A DNA stretch of 64,000 bases from the NCBI GenBank assembly GCA_030168595.1, contig CP115556.1:1488001-1552000 (forward strand). Direction: 5' to 3'. Of the stretch, positions 8,361-17,605 are shown piece after piece (position 1 is the stretch's first letter; each line of letters starts with the position of its first letter). Origin of the DNA: Methanomassiliicoccales archaeon LGM-DZ1. GTDB taxonomy: Archaea; Thermoplasmatota; Thermoplasmata; Methanomassiliicoccales; Methanomethylophilaceae. The notes under the pieces were generated by a model. That model saw nothing but the letters and a program-made list of their open reading frames with translations, was not told where the DNA came from and did no database searches. Made by a program: the position numbers and the translations under genes.

Positions 8361-9470
8361 ATGTCCGAAAAGAGCGACCGCATCATAGAGAATGCTGTGA
8401 ACGCCTGGCTGGCAGATGACATCAAGATCAATGAGGTCTTGGTCAATTACCACAGGAATACACTCAAGAAAGTCTTCGTTATCGTGCTGTGTCTGACGCT
8501 AGCCGCCATAGTCGCTGGTTTTGCTATCACGATCGGAGATTTGCATGTAGGATTTTTCAATTCTTACGGAGTCATCCTCGCTCACCTCACGGGCGATGTA
8601 ACCGACGATAACGCCGACTACATCATCTGGGAATGGAGGCTGCCGAGGGTACTTACCGGGCTTATTGCCGGGGCCGGGCTGGGCATCGCCGGAGCCGTGA
8701 TGCAGTGCATTCTCAGGAATCCTCTTGCCGATCCGTATACGACAGGGATATCCTCGGGGGCTAGCCTGGGGGCTTCTATCGCCATAGGCCTCGGCGTATC
8801 ATTCGTCAGCGGAGTCTATGGGACAGTCATCACCGCTTTCATATTCTCTCTCATACCGATGGCCATCATCATGGCGGTCTCCAAAATGAAGGGGGCAACG
8901 CCGACAACGATGATCATGGCCGGTATCGCCGTCATGTATATCTTCAATGCATGCACGATGATGATCAAGCTCTGGGTGGATCCCGATAAATTGGAGGAGA
9001 TATACAGATGGTCGGTCGGAACGATCGACGGCGCCAAATGGGACCAAGTCTACGTCATGTTCATCGTGGTCTTTGCTGGATATGTCGCTGTCCAGCTGCT
9101 GTCCCGCCGCCTCAATGTTCTGTCTACCGGAGATGAAAGCTCAAGGTCAATCGGCGTCAATGCCAACCAGTTGAGGCTGCTGTGCATGTTCATCGTTTCG
9201 TTGCTGACTGCAGGCGTTGTAAGTTTCACCGGCCTCATCGGGTTCATCGGCCTTGTCAGCCCTCATATCGTCCGCCTGGTAATCGGTTCCGACAATCGTT
9301 TCCTCATTCCGGCTTCCGGAGCCTTCGGAGCTGCGCTACTGATACTTTCAGATACTGTAGGCAGAACGCTGATCGAGGGCACGGTCATACAGGTCGGCGT
9401 CATCACTGCGTTCATCGGAGGTCCGATGTTCCTGTATCTTATCATCAGGCAGAAAAAGGAGGAGATCTGA
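8361..9470 (+). CDS. FecCD/BtuC-type ABC importer permease (importer 1)
   Basis: 369 residues with about ten membrane segments. Family signatures are clear: LPRVLTGLIAGAGLGIAG, RNPLADPYTTGISSGA, GLIGFIGLVSPHIVR and a conserved C-terminal GVITAFIGGPMFLYLI. It forms the channel dimer of a class III importer that takes the ligand from the preceding binding protein. The ATPase gene follows after two bases. N-terminal residues 1-45 are a charged cytoplasmic extension also seen in the other three permeases here. The start ATG 8361 gives the full family length. Confidence 0.92.
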   Translation: MSEKSDRIIENAVNAWLADDIKINEVLVNYHRNTLKKVFVIVLCLTLAAIVAGFAITIGDLHVGFFNSYGVILAHLTGDVTDDNADYIIWEWRLPRVLTGLIAGAGLGIAGAVMQCILRNPLADPYTTGISSGASLGASIAIGLGVSFVSGVYGTVITAFIFSLIPMAIIMAVSKMKGATPTTMIMAGIAVMYIFNACTMMIKLWVDPDKLEEIYRWSVGTIDGAKWDQVYVMFIVVFAGYVAVQLLSRRLNVLSTGDESSRSIGVNANQLRLLCMFIVSLLTAGVVSFTGLIGFIGLVSPHIVRLVIGSDNRFLIPASGAFGAALLILSDTVGRTLIEGTVIQVGVITAFIGGPMFLYLIIRQKKEEI

Positions 9471-9472
9471 GC

Positions 9473-10264
9473 ATGTCCATAATCTCTGTCGAAGATCTTC
9501 ATGTGGGTTACAGTGAAGGTTCTGAGATTCTGCACGGCATCTCTTTCGAGATTGATGAGCCGGAATACGTATGCATCATCGGGCCGAACGGCGTCGGGAA
9601 ATCTACTCTGATCAAAGCCGTCGGCGGCATAATAAAGCCCCGCTCGGGGCACGTGAAAGTATTCGACACAGACGTCGGAGAATACAGTCTGAGGGAACTG
9701 TCGAAACTCGTAGGATATGTCCCTGTTATCTCCTCCGATTTCAATGTTCTTTCCGTGCTCGATACCGTCCTGATCGGCCGCTATTCCCACCAGAAATGGC
9801 GCACGACGCAGAAGGACATCGCGATCGCCATGAAGTCGCTGAAAGCCATGGAGATCAGCGATCTTGCAGAACGCCGCTTCAACGAGCTGTCTGCCGGACA
9901 GCACCAGAAGGTCGCGATTTCCAGAGGTCTTGTGCAGGAGCCCAAGATTCTGATGCTTGATGAGCCTACTGCCAACCTGGATATTCGCCATCAGATTTAC
10001 GTCTCGGCTTTTCTGAGGAAACTCAGTGAAAAGACCCAGACAACTTGTTTCACCGTAAGTCACGATCTCAATCTGGCTGCCAAGTACGCTACGAAGGTGA
10101 TCGTCCTGCAGAGGCCCGGGAGGATATATGCGATCGGGAAGCCCAAGGATGTGATCACAGAGCAGATGATCCGCGACGTTTATGAGGTTGAGAGCAAGGT
10201 GATCGATGATAACGGGGTCCCTCACGTCATACTGGATGGTGTAATGGAAGAGTCGCACGAATGA
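9473..10264 (+). CDS. FecE/BtuD-type ABC importer ATPase (importer 1)
   Basis: 263 residues from ATG 9473, behind a strong GGAGGAG ribosome-binding site. Walker A GPNGVGKST at 37-45, signature LSAGQHQK, Walker B ILMLDEPTANLD and switch SHDLN are all intact. It powers the permease encoded two bases upstream. The C-terminal extension (DVYEVESKVIDDNGVPHVIL) recurs in the ATPases of importers 2-4, which marks the four as recent paralogues. Confidence 0.93.
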   Translation: MSIISVEDLHVGYSEGSEILHGISFEIDEPEYVCIIGPNGVGKSTLIKAVGGIIKPRSGHVKVFDTDVGEYSLRELSKLVGYVPVISSDFNVLSVLDTVLIGRYSHQKWRTTQKDIAIAMKSLKAMEISDLAERRFNELSAGQHQKVAISRGLVQEPKILMLDEPTANLDIRHQIYVSAFLRKLSEKTQTTCFTVSHDLNLAAKYATKVIVLQRPGRIYAIGKPKDVITEQMIRDVYEVESKVIDDNGVPHVILDGVMEESHE

Positions 10265-10277
10265 GGCGCCGGTGGAA

Positions 10278-10394
10278 ATGAAAATGCCGGGAAATTCTGT
10301 CTTGCTGGAGTCCATCAGGGATGCGCCCCCGCTTATGCTGCCGGCGGGCATGCTGCAGCCTGCGGAATCGGGCGCATCCTGTCATCATGTTTGA
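10278..10394 (+). CDS. Possible 38-residue protein behind importer 1
   Basis: ATG 10278 lies five bases after GGTGG, a plausible ribosome-binding site, 14 bases behind the ATPase gene. It encodes MKMPGNSVLLESIRDAPP and a hydrophobic middle. Nothing similar stands behind the other importers and no family is recognised. It may be chance. Confidence 0.2.
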   Translation: MKMPGNSVLLESIRDAPPLMLPAGMLQPAESGASCHHV

Positions 10395-10603
10395 ATTGTC
10401 AAATACAGCAGAGCATCAATCCAACATATGCCGGTCAGTGTTAACACAACTGCAATTGCGACCGATTCAACTCCCATGTACAGGGACCTGACCTTCTTTC
10501 GAAAATATGATTCTGACCTAACGGTTTCGTAAAAGTGCGCAATTCTCTGCGAATCCGTCCAACGGCGGAAATCCTATAATAGGGACATCAGGTCCGAACC
10601 TAA

Positions 10604-10620
10604 ATGGATTATACATCCAG
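10604..10620. promoter_or_regulatory. Palindromic operator O2 upstream of binding protein 2
   Basis: ATGGAT-TATAC-ATCCAG, matching the O1 core with intact TGGAT/ATCCA arms. A TATA-like TATAAT lies at 10575-10580, placing the expected transcription start at the operator's left arm. The preceding 200 bases hold an ATCAATCCAAC element (10415-10425), also found upstream of cbiD and cbiJET, and nothing else that I recognise. Confidence 0.7.
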
Positions 10621-10628
10621 TGATTGAC

Positions 10629-12026
10629 ATGATGAAGAGCCAGATGTATATGATTGCAGGAGCTGTGGTCGTCATCGCGGTAATCGCGGCCGCCGCCTAC
10701 GTTGTGCTGTCCGGCGATGATGATAGCGATGACGAGACGGCTTACGATCTCACGGTCACGCGCCTCACTGTCTTCGGCAACGCGGACAACGACGATGACC
10801 TCGACAGCGATGATGTCGTGTTCATCAATAAGATTGTCAGCGGGGAGGCCGAGTGGGACTCTTCGGCGAACCCATATGCCGATGCCGACGGGAACGGTGT
10901 CGTCGACAGCAAGGACGCCGACTACCTGAACGCCATAATCAGCAAGGATACGGCGGCCGCCCCGAAGATATTCTATGCGGACGTCAACGGCAGGATGGCC
11001 TCCGTTTCCCAGCCTGTCTCCAAGCTGGGCGCCGATTACTGGCCGACCATCGACGGCATCATCGCGATCGGGGCCCAGGGCCTCGTCACCTATGTCGACA
11101 GCGGGATCTACAACCAGCTGTCAAGCAACGCCCTCAAGTACAACACGCTGACCCAGAGTTCCGTGCAGAACTTCGGAAGCGGGTTCGGCACCGGCTATGA
11201 TTTCGAGACGGTCGTGGCCACCGGGGTGGATGCGATGGTCTGCGGTTCTGCCGACATCTACTTCGTCGGGATCGAGAACAAGTTCGACGACAGCACCCGC
11301 ATCGATATGATCAGGCTGCCGTTCTGGGAGGGCGACAGGGTCGACTCTGCCGTCATCACTCTCGCATACCTGCTCAACAACGACACGTACATCGCCAAAG
11401 CGAAGGAGTTCCTGAGCTTCGAAGACGGAATAACCCAGACTATCGAGAACGGCCTGTCCGGCATCACAGAGAAGGCCACTTCCCTCGTCATCTACATCGG
11501 TTCCTCGACCGAGAAGAACCTCGATGTCGAGATCGAAGCCAGAGGGTGCGGCAGTTTCGAATGGTCGGTCATGGGAGGAACGGACAACCTATCCTCCGAC
11601 ATCAACAGCTCCGGTGCCCTCAGGTCCGATTCCATGTACTATCAGACCGATCAGGATTATGTCATCAGCAAGAACCCGGACTACGTGTTCATCCTCGGGA
11701 AGGCAGGGTTCAACAGGACCGCCTCCGACTCGCAGGCCTCATTCGATGCCGGCGCGGCCTATCTGACCACCACCGACGCTTACAGGAACGGGCACATCTG
11801 GGTCTCCGGCTCCGGCGTCACTTCCGGAACCATGCAGAAGGTCACCGCCCTCCTGCTGGCCACGATGGTGTACGAGGACAGGTTCTCAGGTGTGGACGCG
11901 CACTCCTATCTGCAGGAGTTCGTCGACACCTTCACCCTCGCCAACGCAGGCGTCAGTTCTTCGGATGACGGGTACTACAACGTCCGCGAATCCGGGGAAT
12001 GGATCTACAAGCCGACCTCGTCCTGA
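10629..12026 (+). CDS. Membrane-anchored FecB/BtuF-type binding protein with dockerin-like repeats (importer 2)
   Basis: 465 residues from ATG 10629; ATG 10632 is equally possible, and the open frame begins at a GTG on the operator edge. The layout matches the first receptor: hydrophobic anchor at about 8-28, acidic linker, dockerin-like loops FGNADNDDDLDSDD at 49-62 and YADADGNGVVDSKD at 83-96, then a binding-protein fold of about 350 residues. The ligand domain is clearly diverged from receptor 1, so the two may bind different ligands. It heads the operon that precedes the nitrogenase-like pair. Confidence 0.8.
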   Translation: MMKSQMYMIAGAVVVIAVIAAAAYVVLSGDDDSDDETAYDLTVTRLTVFGNADNDDDLDSDDVVFINKIVSGEAEWDSSANPYADADGNGVVDSKDADYLNAIISKDTAAAPKIFYADVNGRMASVSQPVSKLGADYWPTIDGIIAIGAQGLVTYVDSGIYNQLSSNALKYNTLTQSSVQNFGSGFGTGYDFETVVATGVDAMVCGSADIYFVGIENKFDDSTRIDMIRLPFWEGDRVDSAVITLAYLLNNDTYIAKAKEFLSFEDGITQTIENGLSGITEKATSLVIYIGSSTEKNLDVEIEARGCGSFEWSVMGGTDNLSSDINSSGALRSDSMYYQTDQDYVISKNPDYVFILGKAGFNRTASDSQASFDAGAAYLTTTDAYRNGHIWVSGSGVTSGTMQKVTALLLATMVYEDRFSGVDAHSYLQEFVDTFTLANAGVSSSDDGYYNVRESGEWIYKPTSS

Positions 12027-12035
12027 GGCGGAAAA

Positions 12036-12051
12036 GGGGCCGTAAGGCCCC
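12036..12051 (+). terminator. Intra-operon hairpin between binding protein and permease (importer 2)
   Basis: Stem GGGGCC/GGCCCC with a GTAA loop, ten bases after the binding protein stop and 18 before the permease start. It is followed by a short pyrimidine run. Same position as in importers 1, 3 and 4. Confidence 0.5.
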
Positions 12052-12068
12052 GATTCTTCCATGATACC

Positions 12069-13163
12069 ATGTGGGGAATAAGCAGCGACAGTTATGATCC
12101 CGAGAGCGGAGGCTCCAAGCGCGACTTCGTGATCTCCAGGTACGGGCGTTACATCCGTTTCAAGTTCCTCTTCATGGCCGTCTGCGCGGTCGTGGCCGTC
12201 TTTGTGTCCCTGTATGCGCTGACCGTCGGCGGATACCACATAGAGTTCGCCGAGACCTATCGGATCCTGGCGGACCACATACGCGGGGACGTCTCGGACC
12301 CTACGAAGGACCTGATAGTCTGGGACACCAGGCTCCCGAGGGTCATCACGGGGATAGTGGTGGGGGTCGCCCTTGCATCGGCGGGCGCCGTCATGCAGAG
12401 CATCATGAAGAACCCGCTGGCCGACCCGTACACAACCGGCATCTCATCGGGCGCCTCCTTCGGCGCCACCCTGGCGATGACCATGGGCTTCACCGTCGCC
12501 GGCGGTTCCGCCGGGCTGATCGTCAACGCCTTCGTCTTCTCGCTCATACCGGCGGCCATAATCATCCTGGTGTCCGGGATGAAGGGCGCCACCCCGACGG
12601 TCATGATCCTGTCGGGGATCGCCGTCATGTACATCTTCAACGCGTTCACGACGCTGTTCATGCTCCTCGCAGACCCAGAGGACCTGGCGGCAGTGTACAG
12701 CTGGCAGGTAGGGTCGCTCGGAAGGTCCAGCTGGGACTACATCCCGGTGATGACGGCCGTGACCGCCGCCGGGGTGCTGGCGCTCCAGTTCCTGGCGGGC
12801 AAGATCAATGTCCTGACCACAGGAGACGACAACGCGAAGTCCCTGGGCATCGAGGCCGGGAAGCTGAGGATATTCTGCCTCATCGTGGTGTCGCTGGTCA
12901 CGGCCAGCGTTGTCAGCTTCACAGGGATCATCGGCTTCGTCGGGCTGGTCTGCCCTCATGTCGTCAGGATCTTCCTCGGCTCCGACAACCGCTATCTGAT
13001 ACCTGCCTCAGCGCTGTTCGGCGTGGTCCTCGTGCTCGTTTCCGACGTGGTCGGCAGAACCCTGCTGTACCCCACCGTCCTGCAGGTTGGAGTGGTCACT
13101 GCCTTCATCGGCGGCCCGATGTTCCTGTATCTGATAATCAAAGCGAACAGGAGAGCCCTCTGA
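12069..13163 (+). CDS. FecCD/BtuC-type ABC importer permease (importer 2)
   Basis: 364 residues with the family motifs LPRVITGIVVGVALASAG, KNPLADPYTTGISSGASF, GIIGFVGLVCPHVVR and GVVTAFIGGPMFLYLI. About ten membrane helices follow a cytoplasmic N-terminal extension. The stop overlaps the ATPase start (TGATG), so the two subunits are translationally coupled. Its closest relatives in the window are the other three permeases. Confidence 0.92.
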   Translation: MWGISSDSYDPESGGSKRDFVISRYGRYIRFKFLFMAVCAVVAVFVSLYALTVGGYHIEFAETYRILADHIRGDVSDPTKDLIVWDTRLPRVITGIVVGVALASAGAVMQSIMKNPLADPYTTGISSGASFGATLAMTMGFTVAGGSAGLIVNAFVFSLIPAAIIILVSGMKGATPTVMILSGIAVMYIFNAFTTLFMLLADPEDLAAVYSWQVGSLGRSSWDYIPVMTAVTAAGVLALQFLAGKINVLTTGDDNAKSLGIEAGKLRIFCLIVVSLVTASVVSFTGIIGFVGLVCPHVVRIFLGSDNRYLIPASALFGVVLVLVSDVVGRTLLYPTVLQVGVVTAFIGGPMFLYLIIKANRRAL

Positions 13164-13972
13164 TGGAGATCGATGTTGCCGATCTGGAATTCTCCTACGG
13201 CATGGGGAAGAAGGTCCTCGACGACATATCGTTCCGTCTCTCGGACGCCGGCCTGATCTGCATCATAGGTCCCAACGGCGTCGGGAAATCGACCCTCGTC
13301 CGCTGCATGAACAAGATCCTGAAACCGACCGGAGGCACGGTGACCGTCGACGGGCGCGACATCTCCGAAATCAGGCTCAGGGAACTGGCTCAGCATATGG
13401 GGTACGTCCCCACATCCTCCGAGGACGATTTCCCGATGACCGTCTTCGACACGATACTCCTGGGAAGGACGCCGAAGCAGGCGTTCGGCACTTCCAAAGA
13501 GGATTACGACAAGGTCTACGACGTCATGGAGATGCTTGGCATAGAGGACCTGGCCATGAGGCCGTTCAACGAGCTCTCGGCGGGCCAGCACCAGAAGGTG
13601 GCCATCGCCAGGGGGCTTGTCCAGGAACCGGAGGTGCTGATCCTCGACGAGCCCACTGCGAACCTGGATGTGAAGCACCAGGTCGTCGTGCTGAAGATGC
13701 TGAGGAGACTGGCGGCCGAGAAGAAGATGAAGGTCGTTATGATCGTCCACGACCTCAATATAAGTGCCAGATACGCGGATAGGATAATCCTGATGTCGCC
13801 TCCGGGCATCATCAGGCAGATCGGGACCGCAGAGGAGGTCCTGACCGAGGAGAACATGGCCGCCATCTACGGGGTCCGCACGAAGATCATCACCGTCGAA
13901 GGCAAACCCCATGTCATCGTGCTAGACGACCTGGAAGGAACGGACCGAGGCCATCCATGTTATGGAACATGA
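13163..13972 (+). CDS. FecE/BtuD-type ABC importer ATPase (importer 2)
   Basis: 269 residues. Walker A GPNGVGKST at 36-44, signature LSAGQHQK, Walker B VLILDEPTANLD and the switch His in VHDLN are intact. The first codon overlaps the permease stop. The tail (LEGTDRGHPCYGT) is about ten residues longer than in the paralogues. The nitrogenase-like gene begins 178 bases downstream with its own operator, so it is controlled in parallel rather than simply co-transcribed. Confidence 0.93.
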   Translation: MEIDVADLEFSYGMGKKVLDDISFRLSDAGLICIIGPNGVGKSTLVRCMNKILKPTGGTVTVDGRDISEIRLRELAQHMGYVPTSSEDDFPMTVFDTILLGRTPKQAFGTSKEDYDKVYDVMEMLGIEDLAMRPFNELSAGQHQKVAIARGLVQEPEVLILDEPTANLDVKHQVVVLKMLRRLAAEKKMKVVMIVHDLNISARYADRIILMSPPGIIRQIGTAEEVLTEENMAAIYGVRTKIITVEGKPHVIVLDDLEGTDRGHPCYGT

Positions 13973-14113
13973 TCGGGCCCCTGCTTTCATTCATTTCTCG
14001 GACGGCCGCTGATGTCCCGCTAGAACTTTTTCTCTCCGATCGGCAGCGGTCCTCCTCAGGTCCGCGGCCGTTCAAAACTCCGTGAAATCAATTCCGGCTT
14101 GCTTCCTATAACA

Positions 14114-14130
14114 ATGGATTATATATCCAA
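14114..14130. promoter_or_regulatory. Palindromic operator O3 upstream of the nitrogenase-like genes
   Basis: ATGGAT-TATAT-ATCCAA, the same 17-bp palindrome as at the importer promoters, 20 bases before the nifH-nifD-like start. The inner TTATATA is itself a good archaeal TATA box, and another candidate (CTATAAC) lies at 14106-14112. Either way a protein bound here would block initiation. Its presence ties the nitrogenase-like enzyme to the same regulon as the importers. Confidence 0.7.
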
Positions 14131-14150
14131 CTCTACCCATCCCCCTTCAG

Positions 14151-16304
14151 ATGTACCGTCTCGCCGTCTACGGCAAAGGCGGGGTCGGCAAGTCTGCCGT
14201 CTCCTCCAACCTCTCCTATCTGCTGAGCCTCCGCGGCCACAAGGTCCTCCACATCGGCTGCGACCCGAAGCACGACTCCACCCGCCTCCTGACCGGGGGC
14301 GTCCCCCAGCGGACCTTCCTGGACTGCATGGTGGAGAAGGAAGGCAGCGCTGTGCAGGAAGGGGAGAACGGGATCTCATGCGTCGAATGCGGCGGCGCCG
14401 AGCCCGGCATCGGCTGCGCCGGGAAGGGCATGACCGCCATGTTCTCCTACATGGAGGACCACACACCCGAGGGCACCGACATCCGCATCTGCGACGTCCT
14501 CGGCGACGTTGTCTGCGGCGGGTTCAGCGTCCCCATGCGCCGGAACAACGTCGACGGCATACTCATCGTCGTATCGGAGGAGTTCATGGCCCTGTACGCC
14601 GCCAACAATATCCTGCGCGGGATCGCCAACCTCAACGGCACGCCCTGCGTTCTGGGCCTGATTCTCAACAGCCGCGACCCCCAGGACCGCGCCAGGGCCG
14701 AATCTTTCTCCGCGGCCTCCGGGGTGCCGATCATCGCCGAGATCTCCAGGAGCCCCCTGTTCTCAAGGGCGGAGGCCGCCGGGAGGGCGCTCTGCGCCCT
14801 GTTCCCGGACTCGGAGCCTGCCCGTCAGCTCAATGCCCTGGCCGATGCGGCCGAAAGGGCGATGGCCGGGGAGCTGAAGGGAGTGAAGGCCTCCCCCCTG
14901 TCGGACAGGGCCATGACCCAGATCGCCGCCGGGCAGCCGGTCACCGACACCTCCGGCGCGGGCACCCGAAAGACCTGCGGCTTCGACTCCTACGACAGCG
15001 AGCGCGGGATCTCCTACCGCGGGAGGTTCGTCATGCCCGCCTGCACTTCGCACGGGGCCTTCGAGCTGCTGTCGGGCATCGTGGACGCCGCCGTGGTCAT
15101 GCACGGTCCCCGGAACTGCGCCTTCCTGGACGAGTACGCCTGGGAGAGGGAGACCTATTGGACCTCGTTCTCCAGGGGAGGGCCCAGGGCCTGCAACGTC
15201 TACAGCAGCGGGCTGGACGGGCTCTCGTCCTTCGCGGGGGACGCGGAGGCCCTGCGGAATGCTGTCATGAGGGCTTATGCCGACGGGTTCAGGTGGATCT
15301 TCGTCGTTCGCACCTGCGCCTCGGAGATCCTCGGCTCCGACCTCCAGAGCATCATAGAGGATATGCATCTGGAAGATGCGCACGTTATCGTCATTCCCTC
15401 CGACAGGAAGTTCCTGGGCTCCAAATGGGGGTGCTTCGGCGGGGCCGCGGGGGTCCTGGCGGATCTGGTCGACTGGGACAGAGAGCCTGTGCCGGGCACC
15501 GCCGCCATGCTCGGCATGGGCGGGAGCATGGCATCCACTGCCGAAGGGCGCGCGGAGCTGGACAGGGTGCTGGGCGCCTTCGGCCTCAGGAGGGCGGCGG
15601 GGTTCACCGACACCGCCCGCATGGAGGACATCCTGTCGGTATCGGAGGCGCAGTACCTGCTGCAGGTGGAGCCCCGCGGGCTCTACTCGAAGATCGCGGG
15701 CGCGGTGAAGGAGCACAGGACGGTCCGCACGGTGCCGTTCATGCACGGCATGAGGGGGCTGGAAGGATGGGTGAACGTCCTATCTGAGATGACCGGGAAG
15801 GCAGGCGAAGGGGAGGCGTTCCTGGCGGCCGAGAGGAAGCGCTATGAAGAAGGGCTCTCCCGCCTCCGGCCGAAGGCCGCCGGGAAGAGGGCCCTGATCT
15901 ACTCCAGGTCGGACTTCGACCTCGACTGGCACATCGATGTCCTGCAGGACCTGGGCATGGAGGTGGCGGAGGTCGCCCACTGGCCGGCGAACTTCGTCGA
16001 CCGCGGGGAGCCTCCGTCGGAGCACCCGGAGATCCCCCGGGCCGAGGAGGTCCCGCTGTGCGCCCTCCGGGAGGAGGCAGAGAAGGTTTACGCGGACCTG
16101 ATCGTCTCCGGTGATATGCGCGCCGGGAGGGCCGGCCTCCCGTGGACCGGCCTCGGCGAGAGGTATTACGGCACGGTTGGCGCCCTCGACTGGGCCGGGA
16201 GGATCGTGCGCTCCCTGCATCTCCCGCCGGAGGCGGTCGCGTACCGTTCGGACGGTCATGCCGGGTGCGGCGCCGGGAACGGTCCCGGGGGGTGCTGCGG
16301 ATGA
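14151..16304 (+). CDS. Nitrogenase-like NifH-NifD fusion protein
   Basis: 717 residues. Residues 1 to about 245 are a NifH/BchL-type reductase: P-loop GKGGVGKS at 8-15, the two 4Fe-4S ligand cysteines in GCAGKGM (C89) and DVLGDVVCGGF (C122). From about 275 a NifD-like component 1 domain follows, with cysteines at 298 (PACTSHGA), 323 (HGPRNCAF), 348 and 389 (RTCASEILGSD) in the places of the metallocluster ligands of the superfamily. The tail is cysteine/glycine-rich. Known relatives reduce N2, protochlorophyllide or, as CfbCD, Ni-sirohydrochlorin diamide. No cofactor-assembly genes (nifB, nifE, nifN) are near, so true nitrogenase activity is unlikely. The fused architecture is unusual. The stop overlaps the nifK-like start (ATGA). 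By eye it is GC-richer than its neighbours. Confidence 0.88.
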   Translation: MYRLAVYGKGGVGKSAVSSNLSYLLSLRGHKVLHIGCDPKHDSTRLLTGGVPQRTFLDCMVEKEGSAVQEGENGISCVECGGAEPGIGCAGKGMTAMFSYMEDHTPEGTDIRICDVLGDVVCGGFSVPMRRNNVDGILIVVSEEFMALYAANNILRGIANLNGTPCVLGLILNSRDPQDRARAESFSAASGVPIIAEISRSPLFSRAEAAGRALCALFPDSEPARQLNALADAAERAMAGELKGVKASPLSDRAMTQIAAGQPVTDTSGAGTRKTCGFDSYDSERGISYRGRFVMPACTSHGAFELLSGIVDAAVVMHGPRNCAFLDEYAWERETYWTSFSRGGPRACNVYSSGLDGLSSFAGDAEALRNAVMRAYADGFRWIFVVRTCASEILGSDLQSIIEDMHLEDAHVIVIPSDRKFLGSKWGCFGGAAGVLADLVDWDREPVPGTAAMLGMGGSMASTAEGRAELDRVLGAFGLRRAAGFTDTARMEDILSVSEAQYLLQVEPRGLYSKIAGAVKEHRTVRTVPFMHGMRGLEGWVNVLSEMTGKAGEGEAFLAAERKRYEEGLSRLRPKAAGKRALIYSRSDFDLDWHIDVLQDLGMEVAEVAHWPANFVDRGEPPSEHPEIPRAEEVPLCALREEAEKVYADLIVSGDMRAGRAGLPWTGLGERYYGTVGALDWAGRIVRSLHLPPEAVAYRSDGHAGCGAGNGPGGCCG

Positions 16305-17605
16305 AGGTCCGGCCCGACGGCCTCATCGGGGCCGTCCTGGCCGCCGAAGGGTGCGGCCTGAAGGCGATGATAAACGGGCCCGGGGGCTGCCGCTCCCGCG
16401 CCCTGAACCTCTGGCGGGAGCTCTCCGAGGAGTATCTCGGCGAGGATCCCGGCAGCTGCCGCACCGAGTTCCTCTCCAGGCAGTCCGCCCTCCCCTGCAC
16501 CTACCTCAACAGCGACGACATGGTCCTCGGCTCGGGAGAGAAGATCTCCGAGGGCCTGCGCTCGGTCCTGGCGGCCTCCCCGGGGGACATCATGCTCATC
16601 GACACCCTCGCCTCGGGCCTGCAAGCGGCGGACGAGATGAAGTCCATCCGCGACGCCGGCGCGGAAGGGAAGGTGCTCCTGGCCCCGCCGGAGCTTTCGT
16701 CGATGTCCGCGGCGGAAGGGTACGATGCCTCCGCTGCCCTCATCGCCGAGAGGTACGCAGGGGACGGAGGGGAGGGCCGGAGGCCCTCCCTGACCGTCCT
16801 CGGCTACACCATGGCGGACAGCAGCTGGCACTTCGGCATGCAGAACCTGCGGGAGCTCCTCTCATCGATGGGGATCGGCGAGGTGCATTTCATCGGCTGC
16901 CGTTCCTCCGCGGGAGAGGTCCCGGAATCCTTCCGGTCCTCCGCCGCCGTCGAGGTCCATCCGGAGAACAGTACTCTTACCGCGGAAGTGTACAGGAAGA
17001 GGGGGATCCCCGCCGTTGTCCCGAAGGCCGGTTCTCCGATAGGCTTCGATTCGGTGCGCTCCTTCCTCGAAGACGTCTCGGATGCGACCGGGACCTCCCC
17101 TGATGCGGCCTTCAAGAAAGTTCAGGAAGAGGAGGACCGCTGCCTGCGGGTCCTCCGCAACTGCGACAAGGACGCCCGCGCCTTCCGCGGGCAGTGCTGC
17201 GCCCTGTCCGGGATGCCCTCGGACACGCTCCCGCTCATGAGGTTCCTGCGGGACTGGTTCGGCCTGGTCCCCTGCTCGGTGAGGAAGCAGTACTGCGGCC
17301 CGTCCGTCTACGACGGGGAGGTCTCCGCGTTCCTGAAGGAGTGCGGGGCGGAGGAGGCCGCCGATGCCCGGCCCGACCCGTTCGCCACCGCCGTCTTCAT
17401 GTCAGACGGCTACGAGGCGGAGGAGTACAGGCGGGAGCACTCCAGGTGCTCCTGCATGGGGATCTCCGCGCCGTATGCGCGCAAGGCGGAGTTCAGGGAC
17501 TCCAGCCTGGTGGGGCTGGGAGGATGCAGGTACCTCCTCGACGGGATCATCAACGGCAGGGGAGAGTTCAGCTGCGGGCAGCCGACGATGGCGGACTTCA
17601 GGTGA
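16301..17605 (+). CDS. Nitrogenase-like NifK/NifE-type component 1 subunit
   Basis: 434 residues from the ATG that overlaps the upstream stop; the frame is open further upstream, but the coupled start gives the right length. Family marks are MINGPGGC (C30) and LPCTYLNSDDMVLGSGEKI (C66), which match the GPxGC and C-x-L-x-E/D-D-x-V-x-G-G-x-x-K patterns of NifD/NifK/BchN/BchB proteins. C18 and C53 may add ligands. It should form the heteromeric catalytic component with the NifD half of the fusion. The gene overlaps the convergent methyltransferase gene by 8 bases. Its last 25 codons recur as a remnant at 22276-22354. Confidence 0.85.
   Translation: MKVRPDGLIGAVLAAEGCGLKAMINGPGGCRSRALNLWRELSEEYLGEDPGSCRTEFLSRQSALPCTYLNSDDMVLGSGEKISEGLRSVLAASPGDIMLIDTLASGLQAADEMKSIRDAGAEGKVLLAPPELSSMSAAEGYDASAALIAERYAGDGGEGRRPSLTVLGYTMADSSWHFGMQNLRELLSSMGIGEVHFIGCRSSAGEVPESFRSSAAVEVHPENSTLTAEVYRKRGIPAVVPKAGSPIGFDSVRSFLEDVSDATGTSPDAAFKKVQEEEDRCLRVLRNCDKDARAFRGQCCALSGMPSDTLPLMRFLRDWFGLVPCSVRKQYCGPSVYDGEVSAFLKECGAEEAADARPDPFATAVFMSDGYEAEEYRREHSRCSCMGISAPYARKAEFRDSSLVGLGGCRYLLDGIINGRGEFSCGQPTMADFR

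Noticed and set aside
14151-17605. True molybdenum nitrogenase
   Set aside because: The P-loop and cluster cysteines are present, but there is no nifB, nifE or nifN nearby, and I cannot find the FeMo-cofactor Cys/His ligand pair in context. A nitrogenase-like reductase is the safer reading.
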